Positions 17,774-26,132 are shown, counted from the first letter of the stretch. The stretch: 64,000 nucleotides of DNA from Streptomyces asiaticus (GCF_018138715.1 NZ_JAGSHX010000006.1:8370001-8434000), one strand, 5' to 3'. The notes: generated by a model not told the origin, from the sequence alone. Translations and numbers: made by a program.

Positions 17774-18808
17774 GTGATCGTCTGGCTGAACGGTGCGTTC
17801 GGTGCGGGTAAGACCTCCGCGGCCCGCGAATTGGTGGACTTCATGCCCGGCAGCACGTTCTACGACCCGGAGCTGGTCGGTAACGGTCTGCGGATGATGC
17901 TCCCGCGGAAACGTCTTGAGCAGGTGTCCGACTACCAGGATCTGCCCTCCTGGCGCCGGCTGGTGGTGGACACCGGAGCGGCGCTGATCGCGGAGGTCGG
18001 CGGCCCGCTCGTGGTCCCGATGACGGTCCTCAGACAGGAGTACCGGGATGAGATCTTCGGCGGGTTCGCGGCCCGTCGCATCCCCGTACGGCATGTTCTG
18101 CTGCACACCGATGAAACGATCCTTCGCGAGCGCATAGCCGAACGCGAGGAGATACCCGGGAACGCGGACGCCAGCGAGTCCGTACGCCAGTGGTGCCTGG
18201 CCCACCTCGCGCCCTATCGGGCGGCCCTGACCTGGCTGACCACCGATGCCCATGTCGTGGACACCACCGGGCTCACCCCGCGCCAGACCGCCCAGCACAT
18301 CGCCGACGCGGTCCGCGAGGGCGCCGGGATCTGCGACATCGTGCAGACCCCGGAGCCGAGGGCGGAGACGCTGGCCGCCGGGGTCCTGCTCTTCGACGAG
18401 GAGGACCGGGTGCTGCTCGTCGACCCCACCTACAAGCCCGGCTGGGAGTTCCCCGGCGGCGTCGTCGAGCCGGGCGAACCCCCCATGTGCGCCGGGGTGC
18501 GCGAGGTCACCGAGGAGCTGGGGCTACGGCTGGACGAACCGCTGCGGCTGCTGGTGGCCGACTGGGAACGCCCCCAGCCGCCCGGCTACGGGGGCCTGCG
18601 GCTGCTCTTCGACGGCGGCAAGCTCTCCAGCGCGGCCGCCCGGGAGGTGCTGCTGCCCGGCTCCGAACTGCGCGGCTGGCGCTTCGTCACCGAGAGCGAG
18701 GCCGCCGCGCTGCTGCCACCGGTGCGGCTGAGCCGGCTGCGCTGGGCGCTGCGCGCCCGTGAGCAGGGCCGCCCGCTGTATCTCGAAGCGGGCGTCCCCA
18801 CGGGCTGA
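17774..18808 (+). CDS. fusion of TmrB-like P-loop ATPase and Nudix hydrolase
   Basis: The 344-residue two-domain protein starts with MIVWLNGAFGAGKT, the Walker A region and N-terminus typical of tunicamycin-resistance protein TmrB; the P-loop domain runs to about residue 185. From about residue 198 there is a Nudix fold with a perfect Nudix box, G229-x5-E235-x7-R243-E244-V-T-E247-E248-L-G250-L. The first domain could bind or modify a nucleoside-like compound and the second cleave a nucleoside diphosphate derivative. The joint substrate is unknown. The GTG start follows AGGGGGAAAT. It is a single gene, convergent with the dipeptidase. Confidence 0.85.
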   Translation: MIVWLNGAFGAGKTSAARELVDFMPGSTFYDPELVGNGLRMMLPRKRLEQVSDYQDLPSWRRLVVDTGAALIAEVGGPLVVPMTVLRQEYRDEIFGGFAARRIPVRHVLLHTDETILRERIAEREEIPGNADASESVRQWCLAHLAPYRAALTWLTTDAHVVDTTGLTPRQTAQHIADAVREGAGICDIVQTPEPRAETLAAGVLLFDEEDRVLLVDPTYKPGWEFPGGVVEPGEPPMCAGVREVTEELGLRLDEPLRLLVADWERPQPPGYGGLRLLFDGGKLSSAAAREVLLPGSELRGWRFVTESEAAALLPPVRLSRLRWALRAREQGRPLYLEAGVPTG

Positions 18809-18862
18809 CCACGCAGGCCCGGCCCGTGGGGCCGCCCGCAGGCCCGGCCCGTGGGGCCGCCC
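18796..18862. repeat. 25-bp direct repeat and terminator-like hairpin
   Basis: GCAGGCCCGGCCCGTGGGGC plus GCCC (25 bp with the last base) is present twice in tandem (18813-18837, 18838-18862). CCCCACGGGC (18796-18805, in the last codons of the TmrB-Nudix gene) pairs with GCCCGTGGGG inside the repeats, giving a stem between two convergent genes. Confidence 0.75.
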
Positions 18863-18892
18863 CCGCCGACCGGGTGCGAGGTGAAGGGGGGC

Positions 18893-20254
18893 TCAGCCCT
18901 TGCCCGCCGCGTACATCCCCAGGAACAGCGCCTCGGTGAGCGAGAGCTTCTCCAACTCCTCGGGCGAGACGCTCTCGTTGACCGCGTGGATCTGCGCCTC
19001 CGGCTCGCTCAGTCCGATCAGCAGGATCTCCGCCTCCGGGTAGAGCGAGGCCAGCGTGTTGCACAGCGGGATCGAGCCGCCCTGCCCGGCGATCGCCATC
19101 TCCTGCCCGTCGTACGCCAGGCGCATCGCCTCCCGCATCGCCGCGTACGCCGGGCTCGTGGTGTCCGCGCGGAACGGCTGGCCCTGGCCGACCTGCTCCA
19201 CCGAAAGCCGCGCGCCCCACGGCACCGAGGACCGGAGGTGCTCGGCGAGCAGCCGGTTGGCCTCGGCCGCGTCCACGCCCGGCGGCACCCGCAGGCTGAT
19301 CAGCGCCCGCGCGCCCGCCTGGACGGACGGGGTGGCGCCGACCACCGGCGGGCAGTCGATGCCGAGCACGGTGACCGCCGGGCGCGCCCAGATGCGGTCC
19401 GCGACCGTACCGGAGCCGATCAGCCCGACCCCGTCGAGCACCTTGGCGTCCTTGCGGAACTCCTCGTCCGGGTACTGGAGCCCGTCCCAGGCCGCGTCCG
19501 CGTCGAGGCCCTTGACCGTGGTCGAGCCGTCCTCGGCGCGCAGCGAGTCCAGGACGCGGATCAGCGCGGCGAGCGCGTCCGGGGCCGCCCCGCCGAACTG
19601 GCCGGAGTGCAGATTGCCCTCCAGGGTCTCCACCGAGACCCGCAGCAGCGTCATCCCGCGCAGCGTGGCCGTGACCGTCGGCAGCCCGACCCGGAAGTTG
19701 CCCGCGTCGCCGATCACGATGGTGTCGGCGGTCAGCAGCTCCGGATGGGCCTCGGCGTAGCGCTCAAGACCGCCCGTGCCCTGCTCCTCCGAACCCTCCA
19801 CGATCACCTTGACGTTGACCGGGACCCCGCCGTTCGCCTTGAGCGCGCGCAGCGCGGTGAGATGCATGATCACGCCGCCCTTGCAGTCCGCGGCGCCCCG
19901 CCCGTACCAGCGGCCGTCGCGCTCGGTCAGCTCGAAGGGCGGGGTGTACCAGGCGCCCTCGTCCAGCGGGGGCTGCACGTCGTAGTGGGCGTAGAGCAGC
20001 ACGGTCGGGGCACCGGCCGGACCGGGCAGGAAGCCGTAGACGGACTGCGTGCCGTCGGGCGTGTCCAGCAGCGCCACGTCCTCGAACCCCTCGGCGCGCA
20101 GCGCGTCGGCCACCCAGCGGGCGGCCGCCTCGCATTCGCCGGGCGGGAACTGCGCCGGGTCCGCCACCGACTTGAAGGCCACCAGCTCGGCCAGCTCGGC
20201 CCTGGCGCGCGATTGCAGGGCGGCGACGGTGGCGGCGAGAGGCGCCTTCTCCAT
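18893..20254 (-). CDS. M20-family metallodipeptidase
   Basis: The 453-residue M20 peptidase has the metal-site motifs LLYAHYDVQPP (His, with catalytic Asp two residues later), GAADCKGG (bridging Asp), VEGSEEQGTGG (general-base Glu and ligand Glu), and the lid-domain motif NLHSGQFGG. It resembles the CNDP-type dipeptidases that cleave short peptides with two zinc or manganese ions. There is no signal peptide, so it is cytoplasmic. AGGAGGG lies 8 nt before the ATG. The open frame extends 56 codons further upstream, but that part is arginine-rich read-through of the intergenic region. Confidence 0.93.
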   Translation of the reverse strand: MEKAPLAATVAALQSRARAELAELVAFKSVADPAQFPPGECEAAARWVADALRAEGFEDVALLDTPDGTQSVYGFLPGPAGAPTVLLYAHYDVQPPLDEGAWYTPPFELTERDGRWYGRGAADCKGGVIMHLTALRALKANGGVPVNVKVIVEGSEEQGTGGLERYAEAHPELLTADTIVIGDAGNFRVGLPTVTATLRGMTLLRVSVETLEGNLHSGQFGGAAPDALAALIRVLDSLRAEDGSTTVKGLDADAAWDGLQYPDEEFRKDAKVLDGVGLIGSGTVADRIWARPAVTVLGIDCPPVVGATPSVQAGARALISLRVPPGVDAAEANRLLAEHLRSSVPWGARLSVEQVGQGQPFRADTTSPAYAAMREAMRLAYDGQEMAIAGQGGSIPLCNTLASLYPEAEILLIGLSEPEAQIHAVNESVSPEELEKLSLTEALFLGMYAAGKG

Positions 20255-20424
20255 GGGGGGACCCTCCTGGGGTGCGACGGGCCGGCGGCGGGATGCGCGG
20301 CGATGGGCACGTATGTACGGCTTGATGCCGCGCGGCCGATCATCCCACAGCGGGGTCATCCGCCGGGGAGCCGTAGGATGCCGGTTAGGCGCATCAGGTC
20401 GGTCGATTGGGAGCGGATCCACAC

Positions 20425-21630
20425 GTGAGCAGCGACAACGCAGCCCCGGACAATGAGACGGTATGGGACGTCGTCGTGGTGGGCGCGGGCCCCGCGGGTG
20501 CCTCCGCGGCCCATGCCGCCGCCTGCGCCGGGCGCCGGGTGCTGTTGTTGGAGAAGGCCGAGCTGCCGCGCTACAAGACCTGCGGCGGTGGCATCATCGG
20601 CCCCTCGCGCGACGCCCTTCCGCCGGGTTTCGAACTGCCGCTGCGGGAGCGGGTGCACGCGGTCACATTCTCGCTGAACGGCAAGCTGTCCCGCACCCGC
20701 CGCTCCAAGCACGCGCTCTTCGGGCTGATCAACCGGCCGGAGTTCGACGCGGCCCTGGTCGACGCCGCCAGGGACGCGGGCGCCGAGGTCCGTACGGGCG
20801 TCGCGGTCACCCGCGTCGAGCAGCACGGCCCGGCCGTGCCCGACCGGCGCACGGTCGCCGTGGTGCTCTCCGACGGTGAGACCGTGCTGGCGCGGGCCGT
20901 CGTCGGCGCCGACGGCAGCGCGAGCCGCATAGGCGCGCATGTCGGCGTGAAGCTGGACCAGGTGGATCTCGGCCTCGAGGCGGAGATCCCCGTTCCGGAG
21001 ACCGTCGCGGAGGACTGGGCGGGCCGGGTGCTCATCGACTGGGGCCCGATGCCGGGGAGTTACGGCTGGGTCTTCCCCAAGGGCGACACCCTTACCGTCG
21101 GCGTCATCTCGGCGCGCGGCGAGGGCGCCGGTACCAAGCGCTACCTGGAGGACTTCATCGCCCGGCTCGGCCTCGCCGGATTCGAGCCGAGCATCTCCTC
21201 CGGCCATCTGACCCGCTGCCGCGCCGACGACTCGCCGCTGTCCCGCGGCCGGGTCCTGGTGTGCGGCGACGCGGCCGGACTGCTGGAGCCGTGGACCCGC
21301 GAGGGCATCTCCTACGCGCTGCGCTCGGGTCGGCTCGCGGGGGAGTGGGCGGTGCGCGTCGCCGAGGCCCACGACGCGGTGGACGCCCGCCGCCAGGCCC
21401 TGAACTACGCCTTCGCGATCAAGGCGGGGCTCGGCGTGGAGATGGGCGTCGGCCGCCGACTGCACACGGTCTTCTCCCGCCGCCCCGGGATGTTCCACGC
21501 GGCGATCACGGGCTTCCGCCCGGCGTGGCGCGCCTTCACGAAGATCACCCGCGGCACCACCACGCTGGGCGACCTCGTCCGCACCCACCCGGCCGCCCGC
21601 CGGGCCCTGGGGGCGATGGACCGGGGCTAG
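20425..21630 (+). CDS. geranylgeranyl reductase family flavoprotein
   Basis: The 401-residue FAD enzyme has a Rossmann motif near the N-terminus (VWDVVVVGAGPAGASAAHAAA). The family motif KTCGGGIIGPSRDALP follows, then the second FAD motif RVLVCGDAAGLLEPWTREGISYALRSGRLA. Members reduce polyprenyl chains such as geranylgeranyl or menaquinone side chains, so it may act on isoprenoid lipids. It is about 40 kb from the cot cluster and not obviously linked to it. The GTG start follows GGGAGCGG; a TTG six codons upstream is the alternative. It is divergent from the dipeptidase. Confidence 0.88.
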   Translation: MSSDNAAPDNETVWDVVVVGAGPAGASAAHAAACAGRRVLLLEKAELPRYKTCGGGIIGPSRDALPPGFELPLRERVHAVTFSLNGKLSRTRRSKHALFGLINRPEFDAALVDAARDAGAEVRTGVAVTRVEQHGPAVPDRRTVAVVLSDGETVLARAVVGADGSASRIGAHVGVKLDQVDLGLEAEIPVPETVAEDWAGRVLIDWGPMPGSYGWVFPKGDTLTVGVISARGEGAGTKRYLEDFIARLGLAGFEPSISSGHLTRCRADDSPLSRGRVLVCGDAAGLLEPWTREGISYALRSGRLAGEWAVRVAEAHDAVDARRQALNYAFAIKAGLGVEMGVGRRLHTVFSRRPGMFHAAITGFRPAWRAFTKITRGTTTLGDLVRTHPAARRALGAMDRG

Positions 21631-21723
21631 GGGGTATCCGACGGATCTTGACGCCTGCGGCGGGCTGCTCCCCTCCCCGCCCCTTCCCGCGGCATCGATA
21701 TGCGGCTCCGCCGCGTGGCAGGG

Positions 21724-21758
21724 GCTCTGCCCCTGGACCCCGGGGTCTGGGGCAGAGC
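21724..21758. terminator. long imperfect palindrome, probable terminator of the reductase gene
   Basis: GCTCTGCCCC (21724-21733) pairs with GGGGCAGAGC (21749-21758), and the interior GACCCCGGGGTC (21736-21747) is itself a perfect palindrome. The structure is nearly continuous over 35 nt with one bulge. Similar elements are widespread between Streptomyces genes. Confidence 0.65.
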
Positions 21759-22078
21759 TCCGCACGCGGCGGAGTCCGCCGGACACCGCACAGGGCTTGG
21801 CTTCGGCCGCGTCGGGCTGATCTTCGCGGGGTCTGCGACGGGCCATGCCGGGGGCGCCCCGCCGGTACGGGAAGAGGCGACGCTGCCGGAGACAGGCGGT
21901 GCGAGGTCCCTGGCGGGCATGCTGGGCGAGCCGCTGCCTGTGCCCGCGCTCGCACGGCTCCACGGCTCGTCGCTGGGCGCCGCAGGTGCTCGGTCTGAGC
22001 TCTCCCCACGTCCGCCGCGCCGCGGCCGGGAGCCGGGCTGGCTCGGCCCCGTCCCGCGATCCGCCCGGCAGGGCATGG

Positions 22079-22104
22079 GCGCCTACTCCGCCGGGAGTAG
22101 GCGC
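22079..22104. promoter_or_regulatory. 11-bp inverted repeat upstream of the two-component genes
   Basis: GCGCCTACTCC (22079-22089) and GGAGTAGGCGC (22094-22104) are perfect inverted arms around 4 nt. The repeat ends 55 bp before the kinase start, just upstream of its likely -10 box. Its position suits an operator for the NarL-type regulator encoded in the same unit. Confidence 0.6.
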
Positions 22105-22158
22105 GGGCACCGCGCAGGGGGGACGCCTGGGCCGCGCCGCCGGTTTAGCGTTGCCCGT

Positions 22159-23394
22159 ATGCACGGATTCACGGGGGAGCACGGCCCGGGGCAGTGGCCG
22201 GGCGGATGGCGGCGCCGGGCGCCCTTCGACCCATCGCGTTCGGCCCTGCCCTGGCGCTCCTCGCTCGCCATCGCCGTCATCCAGATGGTGGGCACCGGGT
22301 TCGCCGCTCACGATCAGCCCGCACGGGCGGACCTCGGACCCGGGAGCGCCGTGCTGCTGCTCGCCGGGCCCGCGCTGCTGCTCATGCGCCATCGCCGCCC
22401 CGGGACCGTCGTGGTCGGCACGGCGGCGGTGACCGCCGGCTACCTCGCCGCCGGATATCCGTACGGGCCCGTCTTCCTCAGCCTCGTCGTCGCCTGCGTG
22501 GCGGCCATCGCGGCCGGGCGGCGGATCGCCGCGTGGAGCGCGCTCGGACTGCTGTGGGGAAGCCATCTGCTCATCGGCCACTGGCTCTACCGCTGGCTGC
22601 CGCCGGGCGATGACGGGCCCGTCGGATGGGGACAGGAGCTGGCGGTCACCGCCTGGGCGACGGCGATCGTGGCCGCTTCCGAACACGTCCGCATACGGCG
22701 TGAGCAGTGGGCCCGCCAACGGGCCGAACGGGAGGCGGCGGCGCGGCGCCGGGCGGACGAGGAGCGGCTGCGGATCGCCCGCGAACTGCATGACGTACTC
22801 GCCCACAGCATCTCGGTCATCAACGTCCAGGCGGGCGTCGGGCTCGCCCTCCTCGACCAGGACCCCGAGCAGGCCCGCACCGCGCTGACCACCATCAAGG
22901 CGGCCAGCAAGGAGGCGCTGGGCGAGGTCCGCCAGGTCCTCGACACCCTGCGGACCTCCGGCTCCGGCGCGTCCGGCGCCGCGCCCCGCTCACCCGCGCC
23001 CGGCCTGGACCGGTTGGCGGAGCTGACCGGGCAGGCGGCGGACGCGGGGCTCGCGGTGCGGGTGGAGGTGGAGGGCGTACGGACGGCCCTGCCGCCGGGC
23101 GCCGATCTCGCGGCGTTCCGTATCGTGCAGGAGGCCCTGACCAACATCGTCCGCCACTCCGGCTCCCGGAACGCCCAGGTACTGCTGCACTATGCCCCCG
23201 GTGAGTTGGAGCTGCGAGTGGACGACGACGGCCCCGCGACCGGGGACGGGGCGACGGGCGGCGGCAACGGCCTGGTCGGCATGCGCGAGCGGGCCGCCGC
23301 GCTCGGCGGCACAGTGGCGGCGGGCCCGCGCCCGGACGGCGGCTTCCGCGTCCGGGCCAGGATCCCGTTCAAGGGTGGGAGGGAGACCCCATGA
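22159..23394 (+). CDS. NarL-type sensor histidine kinase
   Basis: The 411-residue kinase has four or five N-terminal membrane helices between about residues 35 and 180, with little extracytoplasmic sequence. A HisKA_3 domain follows with phospho-acceptor motif RIARELHDVLAHSISVINVQAG near residue 210. The HATPase domain has AFRIVQEALTNIVRHSG (N box) and GNGLVGMRERAAALGG (G2). It resembles kinases that sense within the membrane or control ABC exporters. Seven nt before the ATG lies TAGCGT and there is no ribosome site, so the mRNA may be leaderless. The stop overlaps the regulator start (ATGA). Confidence 0.92.
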   Translation: MHGFTGEHGPGQWPGGWRRRAPFDPSRSALPWRSSLAIAVIQMVGTGFAAHDQPARADLGPGSAVLLLAGPALLLMRHRRPGTVVVGTAAVTAGYLAAGYPYGPVFLSLVVACVAAIAAGRRIAAWSALGLLWGSHLLIGHWLYRWLPPGDDGPVGWGQELAVTAWATAIVAASEHVRIRREQWARQRAEREAAARRRADEERLRIARELHDVLAHSISVINVQAGVGLALLDQDPEQARTALTTIKAASKEALGEVRQVLDTLRTSGSGASGAAPRSPAPGLDRLAELTGQAADAGLAVRVEVEGVRTALPPGADLAAFRIVQEALTNIVRHSGSRNAQVLLHYAPGELELRVDDDGPATGDGATGGGNGLVGMRERAAALGGTVAAGPRPDGGFRVRARIPFKGGRETP

Positions 23395-24083
23395 CGGATG
23401 AGGACGGGCCCGAGACCGTGATCCGTGTGGCGCTCGCCGACGACCAGCTCCTCGTCCGCGCCGGATTCCGCGCCCTGCTGGCCGCGCAGCCGGATATCGA
23501 GGTGGTCGGCGAGGCGGCCGACGGGGGGCAGGCGCTGGCGCTCGTACGGGAGCGACGCCCCGATGTCGTCCTCATGGACATCCGGATGCCGGTGCTCGAC
23601 GGCCTCGCCGCCACCCGTGGGATCACCGCGGACCCGGCCCTCGGCGAGGTGAAGGTGGTCATGCTGACCACCTTCGAACTCGATGAGTACGTCTTCGAGG
23701 CGATCCGCTCCGGCGCCTCCGGCTTCCTGGTCAAGGACACCGAGCCGGATGAGCTGCTGCGGGCGGTGCGCGCGGTCGTCGGCGGCGACGCGCTGCTGTC
23801 GCCCGGGGTGACCCGCCGTCTCATCGCCGAGTTCGCGGCCCGCTCCAGGGAGCCCGCGCCCGCGGCGGCGCTGGCGGAGCTGACCGAGCGGGAGCGGGAG
23901 GTGATGGCCCTGGTCGGGATGGGGCTGTCGAACCAGGAGATCGCCCGGCGGCTCGTGGTCAGCCCGCTCACCGCCAAGACCCATGTGAGCCGGACGATGG
24001 TCAAACTGGGCGCCCGGGACCGCGCCCAACTCGTCGTGCTCGCCTATGAGTCGGGTCTGGTCCGGCCGGGCTGGCTCGGCTGA
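23391..24083 (+). CDS. NarL/FixJ-family response regulator
   Basis: The 230-residue regulator has a receiver domain with acidic pocket LADDQ at 16-18, phospho-acceptor D63 (VVLMDIRMP), switch residues in VVMLTTFE, and conserved Lys in FLVKDTEPDE. The LuxR-type HTH follows (LTEREREVMALVGMGLSNQEIARRLVVSPLTAKTHVSRTMVKLG). It overlaps the kinase gene by 4 bp, so the pair is cotranslated. The 11-bp inverted repeat upstream of the kinase is a candidate autoregulatory site. No transporter target is adjacent. Confidence 0.95.
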   Translation: MTDEDGPETVIRVALADDQLLVRAGFRALLAAQPDIEVVGEAADGGQALALVRERRPDVVLMDIRMPVLDGLAATRGITADPALGEVKVVMLTTFELDEYVFEAIRSGASGFLVKDTEPDELLRAVRAVVGGDALLSPGVTRRLIAEFAARSREPAPAAALAELTEREREVMALVGMGLSNQEIARRLVVSPLTAKTHVSRTMVKLGARDRAQLVVLAYESGLVRPGWLG

Positions 24084-24095
24084 GCGAGGGCTTTG

Positions 24096-24204
24096 CGGTC
24101 CGGGCTTTGTGCTGCGGGCTCTGCGGTCCGGGTTTTGTGCTCGGGGTGTGCTCCGGGTGTGCTCCGGGTTTTGTGCTGCGGGTTTTGTGCTGCGGGTCCC
24201 TCGC
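24096..24204. repeat. degenerate ~14-bp tandem repeat between convergent genes
   Basis: CGGGTTTTGTGCTG and variants (CGGGCTTTGTGCTG, CGGGCTCTGCGGTC, CGGGTTTTGTGCTC, shorter GGGTGTGCTC units) recur about seven times after the response regulator. The T-rich units stand out from the surrounding GC-rich DNA. No gene is present between 24084 and 24257. Confidence 0.75.
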
Positions 24205-24257
24205 CGGGTACGGCCCTCCGCCCGGCACACCCCTCCCCTCAGAACAATCCTCTCGGC

Positions 24258-25175
24258 TCAGAACAGCCCTTCCGGGGCCTCCGCTTCCCGCTCCCGCCGT
24301 GCCACCGGCGCCGTCGTCGGGGCGTCCGCCGCGGCCGCCGACAGTGCCCAGCCCGCCAGCTGCCGGGTGCCCAGCAGCAGGGCCCGGCCGTCCGTCGAGG
24401 TCAGATGGATGTCCGGGCCCGCCACGGCGTCGATACGACCGGCCACGGTGGCCTCGGGGACGAGCTGGACCAGCCCCGGCGCCGGCCGCACCCGGTCCAG
24501 ATGGAACGCCACGTCATGGTGGACCGGCTCGAACGGGGCCAGGGCCAGCGACTCCGGCAGACCGCCCAGGCCGCGCGCCCGCTGGTGGAGCGCGGCGAGG
24601 TCGGCGGCCCGCCGCTCAGGCGGCGGCGGGGCCTCGCGGGCGGTGCGCTTGGCGGCGTAGGGAAAGCGGTCCGGGACGCCGAGCGCTGCGCCCAGCACGG
24701 CCTCGGCGCGGCGCGCGGCCATCAGCGGACCACGGCCCAGCAGGCAGTACGAGAGGGCGGCCTGCTCCAGCAGCCGTGCCCCCTCCCGCTCGGCCGCGGT
24801 GATCCCGACCTTGACCAGCTCCGGACCGAACCAGGCGAGATAGACGTCGTAAGGGCGCGGATCGTCCGTACGGGTGTCGGCGGCCACCGAGTACGAGCGG
24901 TCCAGCCGGGCGCAGTCCGGGCACTGCGCCGATACGGCGGAGGCCGGGACCTCGGCCCCGGCCGGGCACGGAGTGTGCCGGGCGCCCCTGCGGACGCCGA
25001 CGCAGGCGCGCCTGGGGCCGGTGGTGAACGAGAGCGGGCGGTCCGGAGTCAGCGGGGAGAGCCGTTCCCCCTGGGCCGGATGGCGCCAGACCAGCGCGGG
25101 CCCGCCGCGGGCCCAGCGCGCCCCGGCGCACTGCCACCGTGCGGGCCGCGGGTCCTGGCTCTGGCCCTGGGGCAT
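24258..25175 (-). CDS. DUF2797 domain protein
   Basis: The 305-residue protein belongs to DUF2797. It has a CPDCARL zinc-type cysteine pair near residue 95 and, before residue 135, VYLAWFGPELVKVGITAAER, which resembles the V-Y-L ... K-V-G-I-T core of GIY-YIG-like folds. Function is unknown; nucleic-acid binding is an inference from the zinc and GIY-YIG-like features. Its ATG shares a base with the stop of the upstream small membrane gene (TGATG), so it is translationally coupled. It is the last of three genes read leftwards. Confidence 0.8.
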   Translation of the reverse strand: MPQGQSQDPRPARWQCAGARWARGGPALVWRHPAQGERLSPLTPDRPLSFTTGPRRACVGVRRGARHTPCPAGAEVPASAVSAQCPDCARLDRSYSVAADTRTDDPRPYDVYLAWFGPELVKVGITAAEREGARLLEQAALSYCLLGRGPLMAARRAEAVLGAALGVPDRFPYAAKRTAREAPPPPERRAADLAALHQRARGLGGLPESLALAPFEPVHHDVAFHLDRVRPAPGLVQLVPEATVAGRIDAVAGPDIHLTSTDGRALLLGTRQLAGWALSAAAADAPTTAPVARREREAEAPEGLF

Positions 25176-25417
25176 CAGCGCCGCTGCCGGGAGAAGAGCC
25201 ACAGCGCCCGCACCAGGCGGGCGGTGAATCCGGTGGTGGCCACCGCGAAGGCGGCGACGTGCCAGGCATGCTCATGGGCCCGGTCCAGGTCGCCGAAGAG
25301 GGCGGGGCTCGCGACCGCGACGTAGAGCACGGCCGCCAGCAGACCGGCCGTGACCAGGGCGAACACTATCTCGATGGTGAGCGCGTCGCGTTCTTCCTGG
25401 GTACGGGGTCCGGTCAT
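25175..25417 (-). CDS. small two-helix membrane protein (DUF6332-like)
   Basis: The 80-residue protein has two predicted membrane helices (IEIVFALVTAGLLAAVLYVAVA and WHVAAFAVATTGFTARLVRALW) with a short loop, a charged N-terminus (TGPRTQEERDALT) and a basic C-terminus (FSRQRR). It resembles a small Streptomyces family I recall as DUF6332, with no known role. It sits between the DUF4442 gene (6 bp upstream) and DUF2797 (1-bp overlap), so the three form one operon. Start ATG is the only good candidate. Confidence 0.7.
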   Translation of the reverse strand: MTGPRTQEERDALTIEIVFALVTAGLLAAVLYVAVASPALFGDLDRAHEHAWHVAAFAVATTGFTARLVRALWLFSRQRR

Positions 25418-25423
25418 CTCGTC

Positions 25424-25954
25424 TCAGCCCTTCGCCTGGTGTCCGGTGGCCGTCGCCGGGTCGGTCCTCCCCGGCCCCGGCCCGCGCTGCCCGTCATGGT
25501 GCTTCCGGCGCACGTACAGCTGCTTCCGTACGCGTGCCACGACCGTACCGTCCGCGGCGACCACCTCGTTCTCGAACCACGGCAGCGCCTTGCCGCCGTC
25601 CGCCGTGGCCTCGCGGATCTCCTCGAGCCGCTCCTCGGTGAGCTTGAAGTCGGCGAACACATCGCCGCGGCCGGGCGAGACGAAGTCGATCTCGCCCGCC
25701 TTGTCCCAGACGATGTAGTCCCGGCCGAGCCGTCGCATCACCAGCAGCATCCAGAACGGGTCGCTCATCGAGAACAGCGAACCGCCGAAATGGGTCCCCA
25801 CGTAGTTGGAGTTGAAGCGGCGCAGCCGCAGCCTGACGCGGGCGCTGCTCCAGTCCTCCGCCAGGTGGACCACCCGCACTCCGGCGAAGAGATAGGGCGG
25901 CCACCAGTTCATCGCGCGGCGCAGTCCGCGCGGCGACATCGATCGACGTGACAT
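25424..25954 (-). CDS. DUF4442 hotdog-fold protein, thioesterase-like
   Basis: The 176-residue hotdog protein of the DUF4442 family contains NSNYVGTHFGGSLFSMSDPFWMLLVMRRLGRDYIVWDKAGEIDFVSPGRG. This corresponds to the substrate-binding helix and strands of acyl-CoA thioesterase-like proteins. A role in acyl-CoA or fatty-acid handling is inferred. It heads the three-gene leftward unit. TAGCTT lies 6 nt before the ATG with no ribosome site, suggesting leaderless mRNA. A TTAC-N6-GTAA palindrome sits just upstream. The C-terminal tail is Gly/Pro-rich and probably disordered. Confidence 0.82.
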   Translation of the reverse strand: MSRRSMSPRGLRRAMNWWPPYLFAGVRVVHLAEDWSSARVRLRLRRFNSNYVGTHFGGSLFSMSDPFWMLLVMRRLGRDYIVWDKAGEIDFVSPGRGDVFADFKLTEERLEEIREATADGGKALPWFENEVVAADGTVVARVRKQLYVRRKHHDGQRGPGPGRTDPATATGHQAKG

Positions 25955-25976
25955 GACAGGAAGCTAACACGGGTTA

Positions 25977-25990
25977 TTACTCGTCGGTAA
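25977..25990. promoter_or_regulatory. TTAC-N6-GTAA operator-like site before the DUF4442 gene
   Basis: TTACTCGTCGGTAA lies 23 bp upstream of the DUF4442 start, nested in a wider GGGTTA ... TAACCC inverted repeat (25971-25993). It overlaps the region where that gene's promoter must be. It looks like a TetR-type site, possibly acyl-CoA-responsive given the target (inference). Confidence 0.5.
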
Positions 25991-26002
25991 CCCAAGCGGT
26001 TG

Positions 26003-26125
26003 GCCCGCCCGAGCGGTGGGCGCGGCCAAGTGGCGCGCGTTCCCGGGCGATGGGCGCGATCCGATCGGTGGGCGCGACCCGGGCGCTGGGCGCGACCCGA
26101 GCGGTGTGGTCGCGCCCCGAGCGGC
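26003..26125. repeat. degenerate 18-bp tandem repeat
   Basis: Units of the form GACCCGAGCGGTGGGCGC recur about five to six times with substitutions between the maleylpyruvate-isomerase-like and DUF4442 genes. No gene is seen in 25955-26132. Confidence 0.7.
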
Positions 26126-26132
26126 CGGGAGG

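Larger units (their letters stand above)
21631..22158. other. 528-bp gene-free region with repeat-like hairpins and an operator
   Basis: No credible gene is seen. The left third carries stem-forming elements common between Streptomyces genes: GCGGCTCCGCCGC, CAGGGGCTCTGCCCCTG and a long imperfect palindrome at 21724-21758. The right end holds an 11-bp inverted repeat (22079-22104) and a -10 box for the histidine kinase gene. The open frame running into the kinase from 21700 is arginine-rich and not protein-like. Confidence 0.6.

Noticed and set aside
20425..21630. Geranylgeranyl reductase as part of cyclooctatin biosynthesis
   Set aside because: It is about 40 kb from cot, in a different context, and cyclooctatin formation needs no such reduction.
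20356..22806. 816-codon open frame antisense to the reductase and kinase genes
   Set aside because: It overlaps two well-supported genes with proper third-position GC bias; its composition (Arg/Gly/Pro/His) is that of a shadow frame.
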